Part shown: positions 1-11,072 of the stretch, piece by piece
Layout of the letters: each line of letters opens with the position of its first letter
Numbering within the stretch: the stretch's first letter is position 1
DNA from: Nematostella vectensis
Lineage: Eukaryota; Cnidaria; Anthozoa; Actiniaria; Edwardsiidae
Assembly: GCF_932526225.1 (NCBI RefSeq)
Contig: NC_064044.1
Location: 9,992,050 to 10,056,049 of the forward strand
Direction: 5' to 3'
Length of the DNA stretch: 64,000 bases
The notes under the pieces: generated by a model
Database searches by the model: none
The model's input: only the letters and a program-made list of their open reading frames with translations
What the model was told of the DNA's origin: nothing
Made by a program: the position numbers and the translations under genes

Positions 1-3000
1 AATGTAAACGGATGCCACTCGAGCTTGGAGATCTTTGGGCATTGTAGGAAAATATACTGCAGATAAAACATAGGAATATCATGCGTGTAGCAAGGGATAA
101 GAGACGGCGACACCCCCCACTCCTCCTCCCTTTAGCAAATTCTTGCTACGTGCTTCAATATATCACAAATAGGGAAGCTATAATGGCCAAGAACAAAAAA
201 AAATGTGTGATCATTAGAGAATTCGCGTTACAAGCACAATTTGACGTCACATACCTGGCCTACTTCGGGTCTGAAGCCCGCCTTCTTCATCTTGATCTCG
301 ATGACATTCGACGGGTGTTTGACAACCTGGTTGTCATAGAAACATAAGAATTTATTATGTTACAGGGCCAGCATATCTCGGGGAATTGACAGTCGAAGGG
401 ATGGGTTTAACAAAGTTACCAAAATATTTATACATACAATAAAACCTAAATGCCTAAGCGGATACCTGTGTACATACCTACCTTTATGATCTGGATGGCC
501 TGGTGCGAGCGGACGAACCGAATAAGCCTCTCTATACAGTACAGAAACATGGGACCGACCACCCATCGCCACGTCTGCAATATATAGACGGTTACCATGA
601 CAACAAGATCACGTGGAATGGATAGACACCGTGGCAATGCACACAGACATGCTCATTATCATGGCGGCTCTCACATGATCACGTGACTTACATTCATGCC
701 GAAAGGGACGAATTTTGGCGGTTCCATACACTTGGGATGGTTGTACCACAGGGTGTGGTTCATGCAGATTTCTGGGTCGTGCTTATCAACATTAGACTGG
801 TAACGAATTATACCCCTGCGGAGCATGTTTCGTGTTAGCAATCTCGCCCCAGGGGATTCTGGGTAGTTTTAAATATGGCGTCAACTAGACGCCATATTAA
901 AAATTACCAAGTTGCCATGCCCTATTAAAAATTACCCAGGAGACCCTAGGGGTGTGGTTGTAGTGTTAGTTGTACATTAATGTTGTTTTAATTAAGAATC
1001 TGATTTGTTGGCTAGTCTTGTGTTCCATCATTTTTTAAATATCTGTTTTCGAAAAATAAAGTATCCATAGGATGGATACTTTAGGATTGTAGGATGGATT
1101 AAATTTTGCGATCATTATATTGCAGGCCAGATTCACTTCAATTTATCAGATTGATATCACAGGACCAAAGGCTGGATGCGGGATACGGGATACGGGATGC
1201 GGGGTACATTTATGAACTTTTAATGAGAGCCCTAAAAAGGCGCCATGCCGCCAAGTAGTTCTTGTCTTGGCTTAAGTCATTTAGAAGGTCAGAGCTTTTT
1301 TCAGGCGGAGCCGTAGCAGGCCACGTAAGATTTTGGGGGGATGCCCCCAGAAATATTAAGAAAATATTGGGGGGCACAGCCACGCTCCCACTGGTCATTT
1401 TCTTATACCATATCAAACATATTCCCCAGGGATAGTGTCCTTCGTACGTAATAATAATAATGAGTTTATAATAATAATAATGAGTTTAATTCAACCTTTC
1501 GCAGTAAAACTGGATTACAGGTGAGTCAGAGATACAAGTAAGCACTACAATAAAGTACAATTAATCAAATGTAATTAGCATATTTAACTGTAACGAACTC
1601 GTTGAAACGACTCGTATTAGTAGGCCTCTGATAAGATTTAGATTTAGATCTGAGATTATAACCTGGATCATGCGTAATGCGACGCCCTTTAATGATAGGA
1701 TGGATACTTTAGGATTGTAGGATGGATTAAATTTTGCGATCATTATATTGCAGGCCAGATTCACTTCAATTTATCAGATTGATATCACAGGACCAAAGGC
1801 TGGATGCGGGATACGGGATACGGGATGCGGGGTACATATATGAACTTTTAATAGGGAGCCCTAAAAAGGCGCCATGCCGCCAAGTAGTTCTTGTCTTGGC
1901 TTGAGTCATTTAGAAGGTCAGAGCTTTTTTCAGGCGGAGCCGTAGCAGGCCACGTAAGATTTGGGGGGATGCCCCCAGAAATATTAAGAAAATATGGGCA
2001 TTGATGCCCATTCCCGCTCCCGGATCTACAGAAAACATGGTGAAAAAATGCTGATTTTCCCGTCAAATGAGACTCGAGGCAAAAATTTGTCAAGAACAAC
2101 TTGATCGCTTGGTCAAATATTTTTCTTACTAATCTTGAAAAGTCCTTAGACCGAGGCCTCCAAGAGATTGACCGAGCGTGTTTGAGGGTCACCCAAATAT
2201 TGATATGGTTTGAAAATGTTGGGGGCACATGCCCCCACCCCCTGCTACGGCCATGAGAAAAAAGCACATACGGCCACTACACTAGGTTTTTCTCAAAGCA
2301 CATTCTAGTTTCGTAAGAGTCCCTAGCTATAATAGATAATTTCTATTTTAAATAATGCTTTTAAATAACTTACTGTACACCGTGCAGGACAAGTCCAATG
2401 TAGAATATCACGAAACAGTGATGGTTGAACCAAAACACTTCGAAGTACGACCTCCTGAAAATGCAAACAACAAACCCTCTATAAATCAGTATCTCCGATT
2501 AATGGTTCTTCTTCCTCTTCCTCTCCCTCCCAGAAGCAAATACCTTCTCCTCCATCGGGGATCCCGGATTTATCGAGAGGCTATACACCTTTTACTAAAA
2601 TTCAAGTCCGAAGGAGGGGATTAAGAAAAGAGAAGAAGGGAGGGGGAGGTACCGGCCGCACTTCAACCATGTAGGTCCGTTACTTAACGAGTAACAAACA
2701 AAATATCAAATGCGAATTGTGTCATTGAAATTGTATAGCCTCCCTCTAGTAAATGAAGGATAGCATTGAAGATGATCAGGACTTACAAAAACATACAAAA
2801 AAGCCAAAAACTTGGCAGAACGCATTTTGTCCTCACAATATTAGTGTTTTGAATCAGTACTGAATTGAGATCCACAGTAAGAAATCGTGGCCTTGTTAGC
2901 ACAACTTTGCAGTGAGATGCGCATGATTTTCCCGTCATGTTACTGTAGATCGAAAGCTTGTCTCTTGCCTGATCAACTCGGTCGAGGAGGAAAGCTGGAA

Positions 3001-6000
3001 GAAATACAAGAGAACAATTAAGGTAAGTATGGTAACAGTTGTCATAGTGATTGTTGCTATGGCAACTTACCATCAATATCAGCCCCAAGGTAATGACAGC
3101 ACCAGTCACTCCAGAGACTGTTGGGAAAACCGTCATAGAATTATATACTGCGAGCATGAACGTCATAACAAGGGAAAGAAGCGTTCACCTACCGATGGTC
3201 CAAAGCACCGTTATGGGATCCTGGGAAATGAAGTGAGAAGAAGTGTTTTAATAGGTAAAGTAGGGACGAGAAAATGTGTTTATGTTTTTTCTGCATCGCA
3301 GTTGGTCGACATGCTTTTGGGAAGAAACAGAGCAGACAGATAGCAGCAGACACCAAGACGGGGAGACTGACAGGCAAAGAGACAGACAGACGGACAGATG
3401 GGTGGATGGACAGACGGACGGACGGGAGGACAAGACAGAAAGACGGGTAGCCCGCATAGAAAGGAAAAAGGTAAAAGGTCCCTTTCCCCTTCAACCCTCT
3501 TTACCCTTTGCTCTTGCTACCCAGGCTAGCGGTCGAGGGGGGTGGGGTGGGGGTTTGTCTGCAAACAGACAAACGAACGGACCGAAGAAAGGACAAACAG
3601 TTACTCACGGCATTAGGATCTCTGATGGGGTTGATGTAGGTCTCGTTGCCGACGTCTTCTAGTTGGCATAGTTTGGTATAGATCCCTCCCTTCTGCCACG
3701 CGAGAATCAGGAACTCCACATTGAAGATGTGCGCGATGCAGTGAATAGCTACGAATAACCGGGATGTCAATGTAAATTTTTAAATGTGAAGCGCGACACA
3801 TGCGACTGATTTACTCGTCAGAATAGATACCGGCTATGCCATGTAGTTTACATACAGCACCGTCACTGAGGATAGTACAACAAGCTTGTGTTCCAAGCGG
3901 TCCTTTAACGCCCTTCTATGATTAACTTAATGCAAAGGATAACAAGCCTGAGGCTTATGCACGAATTTGTTGCGGGCAACTGCCAAGAATTCAAATCCAT
4001 TTTTCGGGATTAGGGCCCAGTCCGGTCTGATCCTGTAGGCGATGCACTTGTGCAAAAGCCACGTGTTTATTTAGGATGTGACGTCATGCTCCATATAAGG
4101 TATGGCTTACCTGTCCAAAATCTGATCCTGTAGGCGATGCACTTGTGCAAATGTCACGTATTTATTTAGGATTTGACGTCATGCTCCATATAAGGTATGG
4201 CTTACCTGTCTGAAGGCAGATCAATTAGGCGTGTACTTGTGAAAGGTCACGTGCTTATCGAGAAAGTGACGTCATGCTCCTTATAAGTATAACTTACCTG
4301 TCCGAAGGCAGATCATGTAGGCGATGAAGGAAGGTCGAGAAAGTGACGTCATGCTCCTTATAAGGTATAACTTACCTGTCTGAAGGCAGATCATGTAGGC
4401 GATGAAGGAAGGTCACGTGCTTATCGAAAAAGTGACGTCATGCTCCTTATAAGGTATAACTTACCTGTCTGAAGGCAGATCATGTAGGCGATGAAGGAAG
4501 GTCGAGAAAGTGACGTCATGCTCCTTTAAGGTATAACTCACCTGTCTGAAGGCAGATCATGTAGGCGATGAAGGAAGGTCACGTGCTTATCGAGAAAGTG
4601 ACGTCATGCTCCTTATAAGGTATAACTCACCTGTCTGAAGGCAGATCATGTAGGCGATGAAGGAAGGTCACGTGCTTATCGAGAAAGTGACGTCATGCTC
4701 CTTATAAGGTATAACTCACCTGTCTGAAGGCAGATCATGTAGGCGATGAAGGAAGGTCGAGAAAGTGACGTCATGCTCCTTATAAGGTGTAACTTACCTG
4801 TCTGAAGGCAGATCATGTAGGCGATGTACTTGTGGAAAGTCACGTGCTTATCCAGTAATCTCAGCATAAAGCTGCAGCACTACAAGAGCCATAAAACACA
4901 GGGGGCGTTTTTGAAGATCACCCTTTCATCATTTACACTACCATCTACACACCTACCCCCTTAACACCCCTCAATCCCTTTGTACTCCCTCTATGACCCT
5001 CCTCTCGACGCCTATCGTAGTCCCTTTCCCCCCACCTCGTTCGATTACCCTCCCCCCACCTTGTTCGGTTTCTTTAAATTTTTTCATTCCCATCTTAGAC
5101 CAATTAATAAATCTTCATTTTCCCTTTGAACCTCTCTTCGCACACTCTCCATTTGATATTTGACGGCTCAATTTTGTCTTCCCCCGACAGTTTCGCCGCT
5201 CTATTTTATTTTCCTGGAGGATGTGGCGGCTTCTTTCAGTCTTTGCTAAGCCAGAGCCTTTTTTTTGGGGGGAGGGGGAACAGCCACTACCCCCTCGTTA
5301 AATATCAAATGATCCGTTCTACCTCGTTCGCACGCACCCTAAAGCCCTTGGACCCCCTTCCTTACCTTACACGAGCCTCTGATGAATGACAGCAAGTTGC
5401 GGCACATGGTCAACAGGATCAGCATGCAGTTAAAGTTGAGCACCATTGCGGGGGCTCTAGCTAGTGCAAGGCCAAACTACACATGCAAAACACATTATCT
5501 GTGGGCCCATGGCGGGGGTTCTAGCTAGGGCAAGGCCAAACTACACATGCAAAACACATTATCAATGGACATACAATGCGTGCAAAGATCGAGCAACAAC
5601 GAGTTAATACGTTGATTTACTGTTGATTCTAGATAACTCGAAACTTCAATGAGAATGTCGAAAAAATCCCGAGTGTTCGGGTTGGGGAAGCATCTTCCAG
5701 CTCCTCATCTGACATCAATCAATCATAATCCCGCCCTTTTCCCTACCTGGCAGAAGTTAATCAACCCACATCTCTCTTCCTGGTCCTAATCATTGCTTTC
5801 CCACCTCCCTGACCTTAATCAATCACCTCTCCCACCTAGCGAATCCTCCCTCTCCTTGAAGAGTTACCACCTCTCCCCTTTCCCTTGACGAGTTACCCAC
5901 CCATTCCCTTTCCCTTGACGAGTTACCCACCCTTCCCCTTTCCCTTGACGAGTTACCCACCCTTTCCCTTTCCCTTGACGAGTTACCCACCCTTCCCCTT

Positions 6001-8882
6001 TCCCTTGACGAGTTACCCACCCTTCCCCTTACCCTTGACGAGTTACCCACCCTTCCCCTTTCCCTTGACGAGTTACCCACCCTTCCCCTTTCCCTTGACG
6101 AGTTACCCACCCTTCCCCTTTCCCTTGACGAGTTACCCACCCTTTCCCTTTCCCTTGACGAGTTACCCACCCTTCCCCTTTCCCTTGACGAGTTACCCAC
6201 CCTTCCCCTTTCCCTTGACGAGTTACCCACCCTTTCCCTTTCCCTTGACGAGTTACCCACCCCTCCCCTTTCCCTTGACGAGTTACCCACCCTTCCCCTT
6301 TCCCTTGACGAGTTACCCACCCTTCCCCTTTCCCTTGACGAGTTACCCACCCTTTCCCTTTCCCTTGACGAGTTACCCACCCTTCCCCTTTCCCTTGACG
6401 AGTTACCCACCCTTTCCCTTTCCCTTGACGAGTTACCCACCCTTCCCCTTTCCCTTGACGAGTTACCCACCCTTCCCCTTTCCCTTGACGAGTTTCCCAC
6501 CCTTCCCCTTTCCCTTGACGAGTTACCCACCCTTCCCCTTTCCCTTGACGAGATACCCACCCTTCCCCTTTCCCTTGACGAGATACCCACCCTTCCCCTT
6601 TCCCTTGACGAGTTACCCACCCTTCCCCTTTCCCTTGACGAGTTACCCACCCTTCCACCTGACCTTGACGAGTTTCCCACCCCTCTCCCCTGACCTTGAC
6701 AAATTACCCAACCCTCCCATGACCTTGACGAGCTACCCACCCCTACACTGACTTTGAGGAGTTACCCACACCTCCCCTTTCCCTTGACGAGTTACCCACC
6801 CTTCCCCTGACCTTGACGAGTTTCCCACCCCTCTCCCCTGACCTTGACAAATTACCCACCCCTCCCCTGACCTTGACGAGTTTCCCACCCCTCTCCCCTG
6901 ACCTTGACAAATTACCCAACCCTCCCATGATCTTGACGAGCTACCCACCCCTACACTGACTTTGAGGAGTTACCCACACCTTCCCTTTCCCTTGACGAGT
7001 TACCCACACCTGCCTCACCTTGAAGAGTTTCCCACCCCTCCCCTCCCCTTGACAAGTTATCCACCCCTCACATTCACGAGTTACCACCCCTCCCTTACCT
7101 TGACGAGTTACCCACCCCTCCCCTCACCTTGATGAGTATCCACCCCTCCCCTCCCCTTGACGAGTTATCCACCCCTCCCCTCCCCTTGACGAGTTATCCA
7201 CCCCTCCCCTCCCCTTGACAAGTTACCCACCCCTTCCCTTACCTTGACGAGTTTGTTCAAGTACATATTCTCTTTTGTCGTGGCCAGTTTGTAGTACACG
7301 TCCATAAACAAGTAGATGTTGATTCCCATCCATATGATCTGTGGGTCAGATAACATGACGTCAAACAATATTATAATAGCGTCAGCAAACAAGTAGATAT
7401 CAGTATGACGTCACGTCGCGTCAGAGTGATGTCAAACAATAAAATGATCCTTTTCAGAAAACAGAAAAGATGTTGATACGATTGGTTTTCCTGTAGATAT
7501 CATGTGGACCGGATAACGCTCATCTACTACATAAAAGTTTTGGTATTTTCGTACGTTCTGCTGAAAATTTTTAAATCCATTACCACAATGAGTGCAACAG
7601 TCACGGTTGGTTGCGGGTATTTCTAAATAACATAAATTTTCAAAAAAAAAAAAAAACATTCGTCGTAAAAGCACATGGTAACAATGGTAATATTGTCATG
7701 GCTATTTTTCCCACAAGGTTTAGTGTTTAGTAGTATTAAAAGCCGCTACAATGACACAATGAGACCATAAGACCGCTGACACTGTTGGTGTCAGCTTATC
7801 ATACCAGAACCTCGTGTTTAAAGAAGTGGGAAGTAATACACTACAACGCACGCATTCACTTTTGCGAGATTGTGTCTGCTACATCGCATCCGGATCCGGA
7901 TCTTATATGTATATTTCACTTTTCTTTATTTTTCATCGTGAGATCGTATTTTATGGCAATTGTGTCCCTAAGCCAATGGCTTATTATGAAAAAATATCGC
8001 AATATTAAATACCAAGGGTGGTGTAAGGTGGGGTGGGGTGCTTATATCAAAGTAATGAACATAACCTGATAAAAGATGTCGAAATTGATAACAAAATTTG
8101 CGCTGTCAATATCATCAAAGAAATTCTAGAAAAGAAATATAATTGCGAATGTGTGGTCAAAAACTAGCTATCCAAACCAACAGTATTGAGAGGATAAACA
8201 AGTACCACTATATTTCTAAGCGCAAAACTACATAAACAAACTGAAACTTTTGCGCGAATGCCACATAACAAACATACACACACTTTAACTCAATTTAAAG
8301 GAGAGAAAAGGTTTACAAAAACAGCTTATGAAATCCGATACAGGCAATCCCTATAAATAAATATGTTCTCAAGTCCAAATAATTACATTTGTCAATAATA
8401 GAATAACAAAAGAGCAGCGGGTATTCAGTATGCGTAAAAATGTGAGCTTGCTTTAATTCCTAATAATTCCTTATCATATCATGTTCAGCATTACTGTATA
8501 TCAAATAAAAGATGATACTTTCACAGTAAATGATTACTCAAATCGTATTAATAAAGTGATGTCGGAACTCTGTCCCGCTGAAAGATTCTGTTTTTTTTTT
8601 TTACCAAAATATTCTAATCTTGGTTCAGGGTTCCGGGTAAATACAGCGATTTATATATACCTATGGGTATAGTGAATAATCGAATTTTATAAATCACTTC
8701 AGCGGGCTTTGTAATTCAGATCAATATGGCTTAAATCTGTGCACAGTTTAAAACAGGAAAACTTTCAAGATAATAAGCAAATGCATTATATACCCAAGAA
8801 TAATGTGAATTTAATGGATGTAACATTCAAGTTTACTTACTAGTACAATGTACCGAGCAACGTCGTTGCCAAGATTGGCCAT
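1..8882 (-). CDS. NOX2: NADPH oxidase, NOX2-like (partial, C-terminus beyond the left edge)
   Basis: Membrane flavocytochrome that moves electrons from NADPH via FAD and two hemes to oxygen, making superoxide. Exons in coding order (minus strand): 8841-8882, 7243-7338, 5366-5476, 4798-4879, 3609-3748, 3193-3220, 3071-3117, 2969-2994, 2374-2454, 692-815, 482-574, 255-326, 1-56. Phases agree at every junction and give about 332 residues, matching human NOX2 up to its HPFT FAD-binding motif (about residue 341), so the NADPH-binding half lies off the window. Heme-ligand histidines are present: TFHK and AIHC in TM3, FWFNHH and VLHG in TM5. TM1 is [11 protein letters not shown]; the TM2 region reads [10 protein letters not shown] then CRNLLSF. 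The start [14 protein letters not shown] aligns with the first 14 residues of NOX2. Odd features: exons of 28, 47 and 26 nt, one GC-AG intron, and minisatellites attached to three exon borders. NOX1/NOX3-type identity is not excluded because these paralogues share the region. Confidence 0.93.
847..951. repeat. Foldback element, CCCAGGG-CTGGGTA family
   Basis: Imperfect inverted repeat inside a NOX intron. The left arm has CCCCAGGGGATTCTGGGTA followed by TTTAAATATGGCGTC; the right arm has GACGCCATATTAAAAATTACC and later ATTACCCAGGAGACCCTAGG. A relative sits at 38714-38774. The size and paired ends suggest a non-autonomous DNA element; no flanking duplication was confirmed. Confidence 0.6.
1067..1996. 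repeat. Two near-identical ~300 bp direct repeats
   Basis: Segments 1067-1366 and 1695-1996 run in the same order and orientation with only a few differences. Both start ATAGGATGGATACTTTAGG, share a GGATGCGGGATACGGGATAC stretch and end GAAATATTAAGAAAATAT. The period is 628 bp. The 3' part contains the dispersed CTACGGC / CGTGGC family described elsewhere. A fragment of the same family (GGGGGCACATGCCCCC) continues to about 2267. Everything lies in the NOX intron between 815 and 2374. Confidence 0.85.
3357..3440 (+). repeat. Simple repeat (GACA/GACG)n
   Basis: Degenerate tetranucleotide repeat of GACA, GACG and GATG inside the short NOX intron 3221-3608. It creates long open frames on both strands that have no protein meaning. 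Confidence 0.8.
4010..4797 (-). repeat. Minisatellite of NOX exon-end plus donor copies
   Basis: Roughly eight to nine units of about 80-105 bp precede the genuine exon 4798-4879 on the plus strand. On the minus strand each unit holds a copy of the exon end (GATAAGCACGTGACCTTCC, partly missing, then ATCGCCTACATGATCTGCCT and TCAGACAG) followed directly by GTAAGT, GTAAGC or GTGAGT. Copy donors lie near 4110, 4205, 4298, 4376, 4465, 4541, 4631 and 4720. Most units also carry the palindrome TGACGTCA. No unit has the exon's acceptor, so units would act as decoy donors and not as extra exons. Confidence 0.9.
5455..5560 (-). repeat. 62-bp duplication of a NOX exon 5' end with its acceptor
   Basis: The block CTAGCTAGTGCAAGGCCAAA followed by CTACACATGCAAAACACATT at 5458-5498 is repeated at about 5520-5560. 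It covers the first ~30 nt of exon 5366-5476 and the upstream acceptor TAG. The outer copy still reads [11 protein letters not shown] in frame, so an alternative acceptor exists just upstream of the real one. Confidence 0.85.
5836..7242 (-). repeat. 30-bp minisatellite seeded at the NOX exon 2 donor
   Basis: About 45 units, regular 30 bp from 5880 to 6660 and irregular (25-60 bp) towards 7242. The minus-strand unit reads AACTCGTCAAGGGAAAGGGG plus AAGGGTGGGT. The genuine exon 7243-7338 ends AACAAACTCGTCAAG and its intron starts GTAAGGGAAGGGGTGGGTAA. The unit is therefore the last ~10 exon bases fused to the first ~20 intron bases. Long frames on both strands (305 and 288 codons) are products of the period being divisible by three, not genes. 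Confidence 0.92.
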
Positions 8883-9228
8883 ATTGTGTTGGAAAGTCCG
8901 AAGCTATGCGGAAGAGGTTTGTACACACCGCGTCTAGGCTCGCTAATTTAGCAGTTTAGCTTGGCTGAGGTCACAGAGAGCCGACAAGATCATGTTTATA
9001 CAAAATGGTTTACGCATTACTAATAAGGATTAACATTATAATAGAATGCAATTCCAGTATGCTATTTTCAATGCGAATGAAGTTGGGTTATTAGTCTAAA
9101 AACTTAGGGATAGGGCAAACGGCATGCAAATAAATGGATTGTTTCATTTTCATTTTCAAGCAATTGTATAAGAAACGACACCAAGCCTTAGTATACAAAA
9201 CATTTGACTTCCCTGTCATTCAAAATAA

Positions 9229-9588
9229 ATGATACTAGCACTAAAAATTAATATTCGATCATTTCGCCGTTTTAACCCGGGCCCAAATACAGAAACAAAA
9301 ATGTTGCCGCCCTACAGTCCGTTTCTTAACCCTGTAGAGCAGGTAATAAGTTGTTTGAAAGCAGCGATAAGCGCAGATATTTCACGGCCTCAAATACAGG
9401 CAGAAATTAACAACAGGGATGAAGCAAGGAACAGAGGAGTACCATTAGGTATTTATCGCACAAATTTGTTGCTGGAAGCGCTTCAACGAAACATCAACAC
9501 CATCACACAGCCAAAATGTGCCGAATGGTATAGGTTCATGCAAACCTATCTACCACGCTGCCTCAACGGCGAAATGATCGAAGGGTGA
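9229..9588 (+). pseudogene. IS630/Tc1-type (DDE_3) transposase C-terminal fragment
   Basis: A 119-codon frame contains LPPYSPFLNPVEQVISCLK, the characteristic motif around the last catalytic acidic residue of DDE_3 transposases (PPYSPxLNPIE). The upstream catalytic core and DNA-binding domain are absent, so this is a relic. The methionine at 9229 is just the first in frame. No inverted repeats could be paired around it. Confidence 0.75.
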
Positions 9589-10297
9589 TTTTTGAGTACT
9601 AGTATCATTAATTTTGCATGTATGTGCATTATAAGGGCACAAATAAACGATAAGTAATTGAATAATTATTTTAGGATATTGTTTGTCATAAAGGGCTTAT
9701 TGTTTGTACGGAGGCGCTAACGTTTGTAAGAAGCACGCAAATGACTTTTACAAAATACTATTGTTTGCACTTGATGTAATAAAAATGTTAATGAATATTT
9801 CGTTTACTGTATTGATTGCGAGTCTTGTATTATTGATATTTTGTTTGTGTTATTGTTATGTATCAACGCGCAAATGAAAATGGATTTTTTATTCCTGGTT
9901 TTTGAATAGTGTAAATGAATGTGAAGAAAATGCAATTGTGTGCACTCAATTATGTAAAGCTCGTTAATGTATTTCCTTTTAGTTCGAATGATTTTACTTT
10001 CGCTTAAATGACAGTACATCGGCGTAAATGTTTGTAATTTTGGCTAAAATGAATGCGTATTTTTCGGTAATGAAAAGCAAAAGTTGTATTAACAGATCAG
10101 TTGACTGTTTGGCCGGCAACCTAGCGTTTTCTGTTTATTTTGGCGCGGATTTGCCCTGCAAAACGTTTACGTGATCTCATAGAGCATTTTTTACAGGAGA
10201 CAAAGTTTGTAATTGCTAGCGTGATTATTATGATAATTGCAAATTAGAGGCCGGGGTGGTAGGAGATTTCCCTTTTAAAGCGGAACCTCGTGTTTTG

Positions 10298-10438
10298 GGC
10301 TTAGTTCAAACATCGTGTTGTCCACGAGCAGTTTTTAATGCAAATGCATGCAAATGATGATGAAACAGTCGACTCGATTCATTTGCACGCATTTGAATTG
10401 CATACGGCTCATGGATAATGCGACGTTGGAACTTAGCC
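10298..10438. repeat. MITE, octamer-bearing family (copy 1)
   Basis: Inverted ends GGCTTAGTTCAAACATCGT and the complement of ACGTTGGAACTTAGCC flank a core with ATGCAAATGCATGCAAAT and CATTTGCACGCATTTG. This is the most diverged of three copies; the others are at 26469-26603 and 52692-52826. Confidence 0.65.
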
Positions 10439-11072
10439 TTACAATAAAACTCCCACTCACAACTCATAAATGACTGACGCTCTCAACATAATATGGAGTT
10501 ACCTTTAATAAAGTTATCTTTTTATACAACAGAAATTAATAAGTGCACCTCACAATACTGTCACAAGATGTATTGTCGCCCAGTCATGGATCTCCTTGCC
10601 CTCCTTCTCAAGTACAAACGGAGCTGAATTGCCTGGAAAAAGCTTGGTACAAAATGATTTTAATTAAGAACTGAATAGTCTCACGTTAATGACAATATAT
10701 CATTACAAGTCAATTAAAAACGCGGTTGGAAAATATTAAATTAATTGTTCTTTTTACACGACCTATGATTGAGCGATTTCATCTACTTAAACTTGAAAGT
10801 ACTTCTGTACTATTTCATCATGCCGTGATGGTGTAACCACAGGCTCCCCAGGAAATTGAGAAGAACAACCATAAAAACATCGACATCCTTACTCAACAAA
10901 CAACCAAACATATCTTGGAACAATGGAGGCGAAGCACCACTGCAAGCCTATGGTTCTAGCTAATGAGGAATCCACAGGGAGTCTGCAAGTCAAGGTCGGT
11001 TCCAAAGGGAGCCCTTGGGTTTAGCTATTCAAAATCATCTTTTTGTCCAAGGTCTCTCTGTCCCTCGTTACT

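Larger units (their letters stand above)
8883..11072. other. Intergenic: NOX promoter side to SDHA 3' end
   Basis: AT-rich DNA between the NOX start and the SDHA stop codon. It should hold the NOX promoter and 5'UTR just above 8882, the SDHA 3'UTR below 11073, a transposase fragment (9229-9588) and one MITE (10298-10438). Many weak A/T-rich poly(A)-like motifs occur, none clearly preferable. No other gene is supported. Confidence 0.6.

Noticed and set aside
1067-1996. LTR retrotransposon made of the two ~300-bp direct repeats
   Set aside because: The ~330 bp between them holds no gag/pol, primer-binding site or polypurine tract; a local duplication or two element copies fits better.
4010-4870. 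CRISPR-like array of regularly spaced repeats
   Set aside because: Whole units are repeated with no unique spacers, the genome is eukaryotic, and each unit is explained by the NOX exon end and donor.
5823-6751. Long open frames on both strands (305, 288 and 209 codons, [10 protein letters not shown] and [10 protein letters not shown] repeats)
   Set aside because: They come from a 30-bp minisatellite whose period is divisible by three; no start context, no domain, and the unit is a copied NOX exon-intron junction.
9804-10019. 71-codon minus-strand frame
   Set aside because: AT-rich chance frame with no domain, next to a transposase relic.
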